Source: Aeromicrobium piscarium
Lineage (GTDB): Bacteria; Actinomycetota; Actinomycetes; Propionibacteriales; Nocardioidaceae
DNA: 64,000 nt
Reading direction: 5' to 3'
Assembly: GCF_007421815.1 (NCBI RefSeq)
Contig: NZ_VLNT01000005.1
Location: 148,147-212,146, forward strand
Made by a program: the position numbers and the translations under genes. Position 1 is the stretch's first letter. Every line of letters begins with the position of its first letter. Shown piece by piece: positions 19,785-27,783 of the stretch. A model generated the notes under the pieces. That model was given only the letters and a program-made list of their open reading frames with translations. It was not told the DNA's origin and did not search any database.

Positions 19785-20461
19785 GGATAGTCCTTGCGCT
19801 GCGGGTGGCCGGGCCAGTCGTCGGGCATCAGGATGCGGGTGAGAGCCGGGTGTCCGTCGAAGACGATGCCGAACATGTCCCAGGCCTCGCGCTCGTGCCA
19901 GTCCGCGGTGGGGTAGATCGGCGCGACGCTCGGAATGTGCGGGTCGTCGTCCGGTGCGGCGACCTCGAGCCGGATGTGACGGTTGTGCGTCATCGAGGTG
20001 AGCTCGTAGACCGCGTGCAACTCACGCCCGGTCTCCTCCGGGTAGTGCACGCCGCTGACGCTCGCGCAGAACTCGAAGCGCAGGCCGGGATCGTTGCGGA
20101 GATGGGTGACGGTCGTGAGCAGCAGATGCCGGCGGATGAAGAAGGTGATCTCGCCGCGGTCGACGACGACCTTCTCGATGGCATCGGTCAGGCCCTCGCC
20201 GCCGGCGAGTCGCTCGGCGACATCGTCGTACCAGCCGCCGTAGGGCGGGGCGCTGGCTCCCGGCATGACGACGGGCCGACGCAGCCCGCCGAAACCGCTG
20301 GTGTCGCCGCTGCCCTGGACGCCGAACGAGCCCTCGCGGACCTCGACGATCTCCAGCTCGCGGGCCTCGGAGCGCTCGAGCTCGCCCTGCGTCTCGTGCG
20401 AAGGATCCTGGGTGCGGTCGGCGTCCGTGGGAGCGGGGTCGTGGGGCTTGTCGTCGCTCAC
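19712..20461 (-). CDS. nuoC: NADH-quinone oxidoreductase subunit C
   Basis: A 249-aa subunit with a hydrophilic Asp/Glu-rich N-terminus (first ~60 residues) and the complex I 30-kDa domain, including the signature [27 protein letters not shown] and [11 protein letters not shown]. It joins NuoD in the Q-module. The GTG at 20461 (VSDDKPHDP) overlaps the nuoB stop as GTGA; frames reaching further upstream are shadows of nuoB. Its last codons are duplicated downstream. Confidence 0.95.
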   Translation of the reverse strand: MSDDKPHDPAPTDADRTQDPSHETQGELERSEARELEIVEVREGSFGVQGSGDTSGFGGLRRPVVMPGASAPPYGGWYDDVAERLAGGEGLTDAIEKVVVDRGEITFFIRRHLLLTTVTHLRNDPGLRFEFCASVSGVHYPEETGRELHAVYELTSMTHNRHIRLEVAAPDDDPHIPSVAPIYPTADWHEREAWDMFGIVFDGHPALTRILMPDDWPGHPQRKDYPLGGIPVEFKGGTIPAPDERRSYS

Positions 20462-21012
20462 CGCATGAGTCCCTTCATCGCCGAGGTGGGAGCGGCCACG
20501 AGCGCCTCGCGCTCCGTCTCGGCGATCTCGCGCTCCTTGTCGGCGCCGAGATTGCCGTGCTGGACCTTGTCGTGGATCTTGAAGATCGCGTCGATGAGCA
20601 TCTCCGGGCGCGGCGGGCAGCCCGGGAGGTACATGTCGACCGGCACGACGTGGTCGACGCCCTGGACGATCGCGTAGTTGTTGAACATGCCGCCTGAGCT
20701 GGCGCAGACACCCATCGCGAGCACCCACTTGGGGCCGGGCATCTGGTCGTAGATCTGACGCAGCACGGGGGCCATCTTCTGGCTCACTCGCCCGGCGACG
20801 ATCATCAGATCGGCCTGGCGCGGGCTCGGACGGAAGACCTCCATGCCGAAGCGCGAAGAGTCGTAACGCGGGGCTCCGAAGGTCATCATCTCGATGGCGC
20901 AGCAGGCCAGGCCGAAGGTGGCCGGCCACATCGAGGCCTTGCGGAAGTAGCCGGCGAGTCCCTCTACCGTCGAGAGCAGGACGCCGCTCGGGAGCTTTTC
21001 TTCGAGGCCCAT
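20458..21012 (-). CDS. nuoB: NADH-quinone oxidoreductase subunit B
   Basis: A 184-aa subunit carrying the terminal 4Fe-4S cluster N2: [13 protein letters not shown] supplies the adjacent cysteine pair, with the further cysteines in [14 protein letters not shown] and PGCPPRPE. It hands electrons to quinone. The start [10 protein letters not shown] at 21012 overlaps the nuoA stop (TGATG), matching actinobacterial homologues better than an ATG 30 nt upstream inside nuoA. Confidence 0.96.
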   Translation of the reverse strand: MGLEEKLPSGVLLSTVEGLAGYFRKASMWPATFGLACCAIEMMTFGAPRYDSSRFGMEVFRPSPRQADLMIVAGRVSQKMAPVLRQIYDQMPGPKWVLAMGVCASSGGMFNNYAIVQGVDHVVPVDMYLPGCPPRPEMLIDAIFKIHDKVQHGNLGADKEREIAETEREALVAAPTSAMKGLMR

Positions 21013-21371
21013 CAGGTCCACTCCATTCCGCCACGCCGCCATTCGTAGACGTAGGCGATGGTGATGTTGACGAGGAACAGCATGACGGCGAAGAAGGCGA
21101 ACCAGCTCAGCTGATCGAAGGCGACCGCGAAGGGATAGAGGAACACGATCTCGATGTCGAAGATGATGAACATCATCGCGGTGAAGAAGTACTTGATCGA
21201 GACACGTCCACCGCCCTCGGGCAGGGGGCTCGGCGCGATACCCGACTCGTAGCGATCGAGCTTGGCGCGGTTGTAGCGCTTGGGGCCCGTGAACGGGGCG
21301 ATGACCACACTGAACAGCGCGAACGCAAGAGCGATGGCACCGAGCACCAAGATCGGCACGTATTCGTTCAC
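21012..21371 (-). CDS. nuoA: NADH-quinone oxidoreductase subunit A
   Basis: A 119-aa subunit with three membrane helices, the loop [15 protein letters not shown] (usually YECG; here YESG, so the common loop cysteine is a serine) and [18 protein letters not shown] with the conserved acidic residues. First gene of the operon. The GTG at 21371 has GGGAGG 5 nt upstream; a longer frame upstream includes the operator and is not conserved. A Rex-like operator and a Crp-like site lie upstream. Confidence 0.95.
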   Translation of the reverse strand: MNEYVPILVLGAIALAFALFSVVIAPFTGPKRYNRAKLDRYESGIAPSPLPEGGGRVSIKYFFTAMMFIIFDIEIVFLYPFAVAFDQLSWFAFFAVMLFLVNITIAYVYEWRRGGMEWT

Positions 21372-21399
21372 GACACCTCCCACTTTCGCCGGGGCGACT

Positions 21400-21417
21400 T
21401 TGTGAAGAGCTTCACAC
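21400..21417. promoter_or_regulatory. Rex-type operator upstream of nuoA
   Basis: TTGTGAAGAGCTTCACAC fits the Rex operator TTGTGAA-N4-TTCACAA at 13 of the 14 fixed positions; the core TGTGAAG/CTTCACA is a perfect inverted repeat. Rex is a repressor that leaves DNA when the NADH/NAD+ ratio rises, and in Streptomyces it controls nuoA-N. The site is 29 bp before the nuoA GTG and would lie just downstream of a start set by the TACAGT box at 21438-21433. The same bases also satisfy TGTGA-N6-TCACA (Crp type). Confidence 0.75.
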
Positions 21418-21458
21418 AAACCGTCAGACGCCACTGTACGACGGTGCCCGGAAGGGGC

Positions 21459-21474
21459 TGTAACTAAGGTCACA
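21459..21474. promoter_or_regulatory. Possible Crp/GlxR-type site upstream of nuoA
   Basis: TGTAACTAAGGTCACA matches TGTGA-N6-TCACA with one mismatch. Its centre is 58 bp upstream of the centre of the Rex-like operator and about 40 bp upstream of the transcription start expected from the TACAGT box, the place used by activators of Crp type. No binding protein is encoded in the window, so this is only a candidate. Confidence 0.4.
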
Positions 21475-21550
21475 CTTACCCCGAGTCCTCGCGGCGACCG
21501 CCACCCAGCACTCTAGACATCGGCGGGGTCACTCGGTGGCCCAGCAGCAG

Positions 21551-21634
21551 GGCGGTACGCGGTCAACCTTTCATCGCCCACGCCGGTAGCTGGTCAACCT
21601 CACCGAGCGTCGATGGGGTTGACCACGTACCGCC
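21551..21634. repeat. Intergenic palindrome with GGCGGT-N5-GTCAACC units
   Basis: GGCGGTACGCGGTCAACC (21551-21568) pairs with GGTTGACCACGTACCGCC (21617-21634) at 17 of 18 positions; a third, direct copy GCCGGTAGCTGGTCAACC lies between them. It stands between the end of menG and the nuoA regulatory region. Units of the same form occur in the array at 61.4 kb. Otherwise the 286-bp gap (21372-21657) holds only the nuo promoter elements. Confidence 0.7.
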
Positions 21635-21657
21635 GCACGGGACGGTAAGGGCGCGAC

Positions 21658-22353
21658 TCAGGAACCCTTGACGGCGTGGTGGAGGGCGACGATCCCTCCG
21701 GTGAGGTTGCGCCAGGAGATGTCCGTCCATCCGGCCTCGGCCATCCGGACGGCGAGGCCGTGCTGGTCCGGCCACGACCGGATCGACTCGGCGAGGTAGA
21801 CATAGGACTCCGGGTCCGATGACACCGCCTTGGCCACCTGAGGCAGCACAGTCAGGGCTCCGCGGCTGTACACGAGCTCGAAGGGTCGCCAGGTCGGCGT
21901 GCTGAACTCGGTCACGACCACGCGCCCACCGGGCCGGGTCACCCGCAGCATCTCGCGGAGCCCGCCGATCGGGTCGGGGAAGTTGCGCAGCCCGAAGGAG
22001 ATCGTCACCGCGTCGAAGGAGGCGTCGCCGAAGGGCAGGCGCATGCCGTCGCCGGCGACGAAGTCCAGCTCGGGTCGGTCGGCCTTGCCGGCACGCAGCA
22101 TGCCCTCGGAGAAGTCGCACGCCACCACCTGGGCGCCCGTGGCGGCGAGCGGCACGCTGGAGACCCCGGTGCCCGCCGCCAGGTCCAGGACGCGTTCGCC
22201 CGGGCGGGCATCGACACGCCGCACCGTCAGGTGCCGCCACCAGCGATCCAGTCCGCCGGTGAGCACGGTATTGGTGAGGTCGTACTTCGCCGCGACGTCG
22301 TCGAACATGCGCGCGACATCGCGGGGATCCTTGTCCAGACCGGCTCGGCTCAC
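21658..22353 (-). CDS. menG: Demethylmenaquinone methyltransferase
   Basis: A 231-aa UbiE/MenG enzyme that methylates demethylmenaquinone to menaquinone, the electron acceptor of complex I. Seen are [16 protein letters not shown] motif [16 protein letters not shown] and the family signature [20 protein letters not shown]. The GTG at 22353 is chosen because MenG proteins begin a few residues before the [10 protein letters not shown] segment; the much longer open frame upstream is a shadow of menF. It shares a very compact promoter region of 33 bp with divergent menF. Confidence 0.95.
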   Translation of the reverse strand: MSRAGLDKDPRDVARMFDDVAAKYDLTNTVLTGGLDRWWRHLTVRRVDARPGERVLDLAAGTGVSSVPLAATGAQVVACDFSEGMLRAGKADRPELDFVAGDGMRLPFGDASFDAVTISFGLRNFPDPIGGLREMLRVTRPGGRVVVTEFSTPTWRPFELVYSRGALTVLPQVAKAVSSDPESYVYLAESIRSWPDQHGLAVRMAEAGWTDISWRNLTGGIVALHHAVKGS

Positions 22354-22368
22354 CGCCTTACTGTCCCA

Positions 22369-22378
22369 CGAGTAGGCT
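22369..22378. promoter_or_regulatory. Divergent menF/menG promoter with overlapping -10 boxes
   Basis: On the plus strand TAGGCT (22373-22378) ends 8 nt before the menF GTG. On the minus strand TACTCG (22374-22369) ends 15 nt before the menG GTG. The two boxes share the TA step at 22373-22374, so both genes would be read from one melted site. The menF mRNA would be leaderless. Confidence 0.55.
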
Positions 22379-22386
22379 CGATCGAC

Positions 22387-23643
22387 GTGAGCAACCCCGT
22401 CACCGACCCGCGGTGGGAGATCGAGCCACTCATCGTGCGCACCCGCCGCATCGACGACCCCGGGGAGCTCATCTCCCTGCTGCCGGACTCCGGTCAGCTG
22501 GCCTGGGTCCACGGTGGCGACGGACTCGTCGGATGGGGCCGTGCGGCACAGTTCGGATGGACGGGTCCGGAACGTTTCGACGAGGCGGATCGCTGGTGGC
22601 GCACCCTCGCGAACCGTGCCGTCGTCCGCGACGATATCGAGGCACCCGGTAGCGGACTGGTGGCCTTCGGCACCTTCACCTTCTCCGATCATGCCGATGG
22701 CAGCCTCCTGGTCGTCCCCGAGGTGGTGGTGGGACGACGCGACGGCGTCTGCTGGCTCACGACGATCGGCCGCGCGATCACGGCGGCCCCGGCCCTCGAG
22801 GCCGCCTCCCCCGCTCGCGCCGTCGCCGTCGCGCTCGATGACGACGACTCCCGCCGGGCGACGTGGCGTGACATCGTCGCCACCGCCGTCGACCGCATCA
22901 CCGCGGACGAGCTCGACAAGGTCGTGCTGGCCCGGTCCGTCGATGCCGTGGCCGACGAGGCGATCGACGTCCGTCATCCACTGCGGCGGCTGGCGCAGGA
23001 GTATCCGAGCTGCTGGACCTTCCATGTCGACGGCTTCTTCGGCTCGACACCCGAGATGCTCGTGCGCTTGGAGGGCGGCCTGGTGACCTCGCGGGTTCTC
23101 GCCGGCACGATCCGCCGCAGCGGTGACGACCATCGCGACCTCGCACTCGCCGCCTCGCTCGCCCGATCGAGCAAGGACCTGGAGGAGCACGAGTACGCGG
23201 TCGCATCGGTCGCCGACGCGCTCGCTCCTGCATGCACCGGCATGAACGTGCCCGAGTCGCCTTTCGTGCTGCACCTTCCCAATGTCATGCACCTCGCCAC
23301 GGATGTGACCGGCGTGCTGCGCGAGGAGGCCAGCGCGCTCTCGCTCGCGGCGGCCCTCCACCCTTCGGCGGCCGTCGGCGGCACCCCGACGACCGATGCC
23401 GTGGAGCTCATCGAGGAGATCGAAGGCATGGACCGCGGGCGCTACGCCGGCCCTGTGGGCTGGATCGGCGCCAACGGGGACGGCGAGTGGGGCATCGGCC
23501 TGCGCTCGGCTCAAGTACTCGAGGACGGATCACGCGTACGGCTGTTCGCGGGGTGCGGGATCGTGGCCGACTCGGTCCCCGCCGATGAGCTGGCCGAGTC
23601 GGACGCGAAGCTCGTCCCGGTCCGCACCAGCCTGGAGTCCTGA
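22387..23643 (+). CDS. menF: Isochorismate synthase
   Basis: A 418-aa chorismate-binding enzyme converting chorismate to isochorismate, the first step of menaquinone synthesis. The C-terminal half has the family motifs: [55 protein letters not shown] and [23 protein letters not shown]. The GTG at 22387 ([14 protein letters not shown]) is set by the -10 box 8 nt upstream; no Shine-Dalgarno is present. Siderophore-type isochorismate synthase is the alternative, but the menG neighbour favours menaquinone. Confidence 0.92.
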   Translation: MSNPVTDPRWEIEPLIVRTRRIDDPGELISLLPDSGQLAWVHGGDGLVGWGRAAQFGWTGPERFDEADRWWRTLANRAVVRDDIEAPGSGLVAFGTFTFSDHADGSLLVVPEVVVGRRDGVCWLTTIGRAITAAPALEAASPARAVAVALDDDDSRRATWRDIVATAVDRITADELDKVVLARSVDAVADEAIDVRHPLRRLAQEYPSCWTFHVDGFFGSTPEMLVRLEGGLVTSRVLAGTIRRSGDDHRDLALAASLARSSKDLEEHEYAVASVADALAPACTGMNVPESPFVLHLPNVMHLATDVTGVLREEASALSLAAALHPSAAVGGTPTTDAVELIEEIEGMDRGRYAGPVGWIGANGDGEWGIGLRSAQVLEDGSRVRLFAGCGIVADSVPADELAESDAKLVPVRTSLES

Positions 23644-23666
23644 GCCCACTCGCCCGGGCTCCGGCC

Positions 23667-23783
23667 GACGAAAGATGTGCTTTCGCGGTTGTCATGACAG
23701 CCGTAGAGGCACATCCTTCGTGAGCGGCTGACGGAAGATGTGCCTCCTTGGTCGCTCCAGTACCCCCGGAAGCACATCCTTCC
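23667..23783. repeat. Tandem pair of GATGTG...CACATC hairpins, locus 1
   Basis: Two hairpin units, 23667-23721 and 23730-23783, each open with GACG(A/G)AAGATGTG and close with GCACATCCTTC. The same arrangement, with closely related sequence, occurs at 63705-63821. Both loci lie between converging genes (here menF and the small membrane protein). The gap of 192 bp holds nothing else I can see. Confidence 0.8.
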
Positions 23784-23835
23784 TACGCTGCGGGTTGGCG
23801 GGCGCTCCCGGTGGGCCCGGACGGTTCGGGCGACC

Positions 23836-24102
23836 CTAGAGAGCGATGACCTGGCGGCGACGAGCGCGGATCGTCGCGAGAAGGGTGTGCGCGCCGACGC
23901 CCGCCCAGATCACATTGGACGCCACGACGGGCCAGGCGCCGTACAGCGCCCCCGCGGTCCCGGCCAAAACACCTCCGACGGTGTTCATCGCCGCATACGT
24001 CAACGAGGTCGCCATCAGCCGGCCCCGCCACAACAGCACGTATGCCGCGAAGGTGCCAATCGTCCCCATCCATCCGAGGACTCCCGCCACGATGCCGTCC
24101 AC
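23836..24102 (-). CDS. Small membrane protein, CBU_0592-like
   Basis: An 88-aa protein with three predicted membrane helices; the pattern LGWMGTIGTFAAYVLLWRGR...NTVGGVLAGTAGALYGAWPVVASN fits the CBU_0592-like domain found in many bacteria with no known function. A basic tail (RARRRQ) follows. I chose the GTG at 24102, which has GAGAGG 7 nt upstream; the frame continues further but includes no hydrophobic sequence. It is divergent from the LysR gene, with 120 bp between the starts, so the regulator may control it. Confidence 0.7.
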   Translation of the reverse strand: MDGIVAGVLGWMGTIGTFAAYVLLWRGRLMATSLTYAAMNTVGGVLAGTAGALYGAWPVVASNVIWAGVGAHTLLATIRARRRQVIAL

Positions 24103-24208
24103 CACTCCGCCTCTCACATGCCCGTGCGCGGCCCCCGACGGACCGCGCACAGCAATTCTGAGACGTCTCGGAGGTTCAACTCAAATGCACTTTTTGCAAG
24201 CGGGTGTT

Positions 24209-24214
24209 TAGACT
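24209..24214 (+). promoter_or_regulatory. -10 box (TAGACT) of the LysR gene
   Basis: TAGACT ends 8 nt before the GTG at 24223. The same hexamer stands 7 nt before the MarR-type gene and purF starts. The region upstream is the least GC-rich part of the neighbourhood. Confidence 0.6.
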
Positions 24215-24222
24215 CTCTGAAT

Positions 24223-25155
24223 GTGAGGATCAACGCGTCGCGACTCCCCTTCTTCCTGGCCATCGCCCGCAACGGCGGCGTTCTCGCCGCCGCCGACGCG
24301 CTGCGCGTCACACCCTCGGCGGTCTCCCAACAGCTGAGCCGCCTCGAGGCGGAAGTCGGTCAGGCGCTCGTCGAACGCACCCCACGCGGCGTCACACTCA
24401 CCGCGGCGGGCCGCGAGCTCGTCGAGCTCGCCGAGAACATCGAGAGGGAGATCAACGAGGCAGAGCAGCGCATCGCCTCGACCACCCAAGACCCCACCGG
24501 CCGCGTCCGTCTCGGCAGCTTCCAGAGCTTCATCAGCTCCGTCCTCGCACCCTCCATCCCACGGTGGCGCGAGGAACTGTACGGCGTCCACCTGGAGATC
24601 ACCGAGGCGTCGCGCGGCGAACTGCTCCGCGACCTGCGGTCAGCCGACCTCGACATCATCGTCATCGAATACGACAGCGGCGACCACGCACCGCCCCTCG
24701 GACCCGGCGTCCGCGAGATCCCCCTGCTCGACGACCCCTGGAAGCTCATCGCCCCCGCCGGGACCCTCGCCGCCATGGAGATCGTCGAGCTGGAACGACT
24801 TCGTGTGCCATGGCTGCGGGTCGAATCCTCCGCAGCCACCGCGCAAGCGGTTCGCCGCGTGCGCACCTCGCTCGGACAGGCGGAGGCCGCGCACACCTAC
24901 ACCGACTACGCCACCGCACTGGCCCTCGTCGCCGCCGGCGAGGGCATGACCCTCCTCCCCCAACTCGCCCTCCAAGGAGCTCTTCCCGAAGGCGTCGAGG
25001 TCGCCGATGTCCCCGGTCTCGGCTCCCGGCGTCTCGCTCTGCGACATCGATCGGGACGCCGCGCCACCAGCCAGGCAGTGACGGCCGGCATCGACTTTCT
25101 CCGTGATATATCAGCAACTTTTCAGGCCGACCCCAATACCGATATCAGTAGCTGA
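24223..25155 (+). CDS. LysR family transcriptional regulator
   Basis: A 310-aa regulator with an N-terminal winged helix (residues ~5-62; AIARNGGVLAAADALRVTPSAVSQQLSRLEAEVGQALVER) and a C-terminal two-lobe effector domain (GRVRLGSFQSFISSVLAPSIPRW onward). GTG at 24223 lacks a Shine-Dalgarno and is probably leaderless. Longer upstream frame is unrelated sequence. It may act on the divergent membrane gene, on itself, or on the peptide cassette that starts 86 bp downstream. LysR targets often have T-N11-A sites; I could not pick one with confidence. Confidence 0.9.
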   Translation: MRINASRLPFFLAIARNGGVLAAADALRVTPSAVSQQLSRLEAEVGQALVERTPRGVTLTAAGRELVELAENIEREINEAEQRIASTTQDPTGRVRLGSFQSFISSVLAPSIPRWREELYGVHLEITEASRGELLRDLRSADLDIIVIEYDSGDHAPPLGPGVREIPLLDDPWKLIAPAGTLAAMEIVELERLRVPWLRVESSAATAQAVRRVRTSLGQAEAAHTYTDYATALALVAAGEGMTLLPQLALQGALPEGVEVADVPGLGSRRLALRHRSGRRATSQAVTAGIDFLRDISATFQADPNTDISS

Positions 25156-25200
25156 ACCCCACTTGTCCTGCGGATGACCTTGCGGAGAACAGGTGATCCG

Positions 25201-25228
25201 TGCTTATCGTTCAAGTGAACGATAAGCA
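25201..25228. promoter_or_regulatory. 28-bp perfect palindrome, operator of the peptide-uptake cassette
   Basis: Arms TGCTTATCGTTC and GAACGATAAGCA are exact complements around the spacer AAGT. A candidate -35 (TTGCGG, 25180-25185) lies upstream and the left arm contains TTATCG/TATCGT, a possible -10, so a bound protein would block transcription. The size and symmetry fit a TetR dimer-of-dimers or dimer operator, and the operon ends with a TetR gene. The GTG of the first gene follows 13 nt after the palindrome. Confidence 0.8.
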
Positions 25229-25241
25229 TTCAGGAGACTCC

Positions 25242-26792
25242 GTGAACCCCTCGATCGACCGCCGTCGGCTGCTGACCGGCATGCTCGGCGGTGCCACGGC
25301 CCTCAGCCTGGCCGCGTGCGGTGCCCCCGCGCTCACGCTGCCGGAGCGGGCTGCCACCGGCACCGCCCAGCGCGGTGCCACGCTGCGCATCGCGCGCCCG
25401 GCCGCCAGTGCCGCCGAGACCCTCGATCCCGCCAGCTCGCTGTCCGCCTACGAATACCTCGGCGCGCTCTACAATCGCGTGGTCAGACTGGACCGCGACG
25501 GCGAGACCGTCCCCGACCTCGCCACCGACTGGTCGTCCAATGCCGACGCCACCGTCTGGGACTTCCAGCTCCGCGCCGGCATCCGCTTCCACGATGGTCG
25601 ACCACTCACCTCCCGCGACGTGCGGTACACCTTCCGCCACATCCTCGACCCGGATGTCGCCTCACCACAGGCCGGCGCGCTGGACCTCATCGACGACATC
25701 GTCGCGGTCGACGAGACCACCGTCCGCTTTGCACTCTCGACGCCCAATGCCGAGTTCCCGTCGTTGCTCACCGCCTACCAGTGCTACGTGATCCCCGAGG
25801 ACTCGGCCGACGAGATCGGACACACCGGTATCGGCACCGGGCCGTTCATCCTCGAGCACTACACCCCGGCCGGGGCCGGAGCCGTGCGGGTCAACGAGGA
25901 CTACTTCGATGGCCGCGCGGCCCTCGACCGGATCGAGTTCTCCTCGATCCAGGACACCTCGGCCCGGGTCAACGCCCTGCTCGCCCGACAGGTCGACCTC
26001 CTCTCGCAGACCAATCTCGACAACCCCACGGCACGCGTGGTCGCCAACTCGGCCGGCACGACGGTCGCCCGGGTCGCCAACGCCCAGTGGTACACGATCC
26101 CGATGCTGGCGACGAGCGAGGAGTTCGCGGACCCGCAGATGCGGCAGGCCATGAAACTCGCCTACGACCCGAACGCGATCCTCTCGACGGCGCTGCAAGG
26201 CACCGGCACCCCCGGCTGGGACAACCCCGTGCCGCCCGAACTGAAGGCCTGGCTGGACACCGAACGCGAATACGACCCGGAGAAGGCTCGCGGGATCCTG
26301 CGCAGCATCGGCCGCGAGAACTTCTCCACCCGCATCTACACGTCGGCCTACGAGCCCAACTTCACCGCGATCGCCACCGCCTACGCCAGCCAGGTCCGCG
26401 AGGCCGGCATCGATCTGCGGATCACCAATGTCGCGGCCGACTCGTACTACACGCAGGTATGGATGAGCGAGCCGCTCATGGTCAGCTACTGGTTCACGGG
26501 GCGCCCGGTCGACCAGCTGCTCAACCAGATCTTCCGCACCGGATCGAGCTACAACGAGTCCGCCTGGTCGAACGAGCAGTTCGACCAGCTGCTCGACGCC
26601 GCCCGCGCCGATACCAACGACACCACACGGCGTCAGAAGTACCAGGACGCGCAGCAGCTCATCATCGACGACGGCGCCGACATGACCCCCGTCTTCGGCG
26701 ATCGACTCGTCGGGCTGTCGGAGAACGTCGTGAACTACGACGAGTACGGCTTCGAGATGGACTATCTGTCCCTCGGCCTGAAGGAGGCGTGA
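25242..26792 (+). CDS. Peptide/nickel-type ABC transporter substrate-binding lipoprotein
   Basis: A 516-aa solute-binding protein of family 5 (DppA/OppA type). The N-terminus has a twin-arginine motif (IDRRRLL, R7-R9) followed by a lipobox LAAC with C26, so it is likely Tat-exported and lipid-anchored outside the membrane. Family segments are ETLDPASSLSAYEYLGALYNRVV, AGIRFHDGRPLTSRDVRYTF and GTGPFILEHYTPA. The GTG at 25242 has AGGAGA 6 nt upstream. First gene of a six-gene operon. Ligand unknown; peptides are the family default. Confidence 0.92.
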   Translation: MNPSIDRRRLLTGMLGGATALSLAACGAPALTLPERAATGTAQRGATLRIARPAASAAETLDPASSLSAYEYLGALYNRVVRLDRDGETVPDLATDWSSNADATVWDFQLRAGIRFHDGRPLTSRDVRYTFRHILDPDVASPQAGALDLIDDIVAVDETTVRFALSTPNAEFPSLLTAYQCYVIPEDSADEIGHTGIGTGPFILEHYTPAGAGAVRVNEDYFDGRAALDRIEFSSIQDTSARVNALLARQVDLLSQTNLDNPTARVVANSAGTTVARVANAQWYTIPMLATSEEFADPQMRQAMKLAYDPNAILSTALQGTGTPGWDNPVPPELKAWLDTEREYDPEKARGILRSIGRENFSTRIYTSAYEPNFTAIATAYASQVREAGIDLRITNVAADSYYTQVWMSEPLMVSYWFTGRPVDQLLNQIFRTGSSYNESAWSNEQFDQLLDAARADTNDTTRRQKYQDAQQLIIDDGADMTPVFGDRLVGLSENVVNYDEYGFEMDYLSLGLKEA

Positions 26793-26793
26793 C

Positions 26794-27783
26794 GTGGCTC
26801 GACTCATCGGCACCCGGCTCGCGACGAGCGTCATCACCCTGTTCCTCGCCGCCTTCTTCGTCTTCTTCGCCGTGCAGGCCCTGCCCGGTGACGTCGCGCA
26901 GCAGCTGCTTGGCCAGAACGCCACCGAGGAGGCCGTCGCCACGATGCGCGAACAGCTCGGCCTCGACGCGAACGTGTGGGTGCGTTTCGCCGAGTGGCTG
27001 GGAGGCGCCGTCACCGGCGACTTCGGCACGTCGCTGGTCTCCGGCGAGTCCGTGTCCGGCACCCTCTGGACCGCCTTCTCCCACACCCTGCTCATCGCCG
27101 TGCCCGCGATCGTGGTCGGCATCGGCCTGTCCCTCGTCCTCGGCGTGTGGGCCGGGTCGCGGCGCGGCACGTCGACGGACTCTGGCATCTCGCTCATCGC
27201 GCTGGTCGCGATGAGCATCCCCGAGTTCGTCGTGGCCACGGTCCTGATCCTGCTGTTCGCGATCATCGCGCCGATCTTCCCCGCCGTCGTGCTCGGAGGA
27301 CCGGATGCATCGCTCAGCGAGCTGCTCCCCGCGATCGTGCTGCCGGCGATCACCCTGGTGATCGCGATGGCCGCCTACATCATCCGCGCGATGCGATCCT
27401 CGACGATCGACGGACTCGCCACCGAGTACGCGACGACGGCCGAGCTCAAAGGCCTGACCCGACGGCGCGTGCTCTGGCGCCACGTCGCGCCCAGCGCGAT
27501 CCTGCCCGTCCTCCCCGTCATCTCGATCAATGTGGCCTGGCTGCTGGGCGGCGTCGTCGTGGTCGAGTCGGTGTTCAACTACCCCGGCCTCGGCAAGCTG
27601 ATGATCGACTCGGTCTCCACCCGCGACCTGCCGATCCTCCAGGCCATCGCCGTACTGAGCGCACTCGTCTACGTCACCGTCAACCTCATCGCCGATCTGC
27701 TGGCGCTGGCCGCCGACCCGCGCCAGCGGACCCTGCACAGCTCGCGCCGCAGATCCCGGCCCGCGAAGGAGGCGTCCGCATGA
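26794..27783 (+). CDS. Peptide-type ABC transporter permease (DppB-like)
   Basis: A 329-aa permease with six helices, the N-terminal LPGDVAQQLLGQNATEEAVATMREQLGLD segment typical of DppB/OppB, and the EAA loop TEYATTAELKGLTRRRVLWRHVAPSAILPVL that contacts the ATPase. It starts with GTG directly after the stop of the binding protein gene (1 nt between) and overlaps the next permease by 4 nt, so all are translated together. Confidence 0.93.
   Translation: MARLIGTRLATSVITLFLAAFFVFFAVQALPGDVAQQLLGQNATEEAVATMREQLGLDANVWVRFAEWLGGAVTGDFGTSLVSGESVSGTLWTAFSHTLLIAVPAIVVGIGLSLVLGVWAGSRRGTSTDSGISLIALVAMSIPEFVVATVLILLFAIIAPIFPAVVLGGPDASLSELLPAIVLPAITLVIAMAAYIIRAMRSSTIDGLATEYATTAELKGLTRRRVLWRHVAPSAILPVLPVISINVAWLLGGVVVVESVFNYPGLGKLMIDSVSTRDLPILQAIAVLSALVYVTVNLIADLLALAADPRQRTLHSSRRRSRPAKEASA

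Noticed and set aside
22384-23514. Possible N-terminal fusion of ~370 residues to MenG
   Set aside because: The extension is the antisense of menF and MenG homologues begin near the chosen GTG.
23740-24222. Upstream extension of the LysR protein
   Set aside because: It runs through the intergenic repeat and the opposite small membrane gene; the helix-turn-helix begins normally right after the GTG at 24223.
25201-25228. The 28-bp palindrome as a terminator of the LysR gene
   Set aside because: It lies 46 bp past the LysR stop but is AT-rich for a stem here, has no T tract and overlaps a promoter, so an operator is the better reading.
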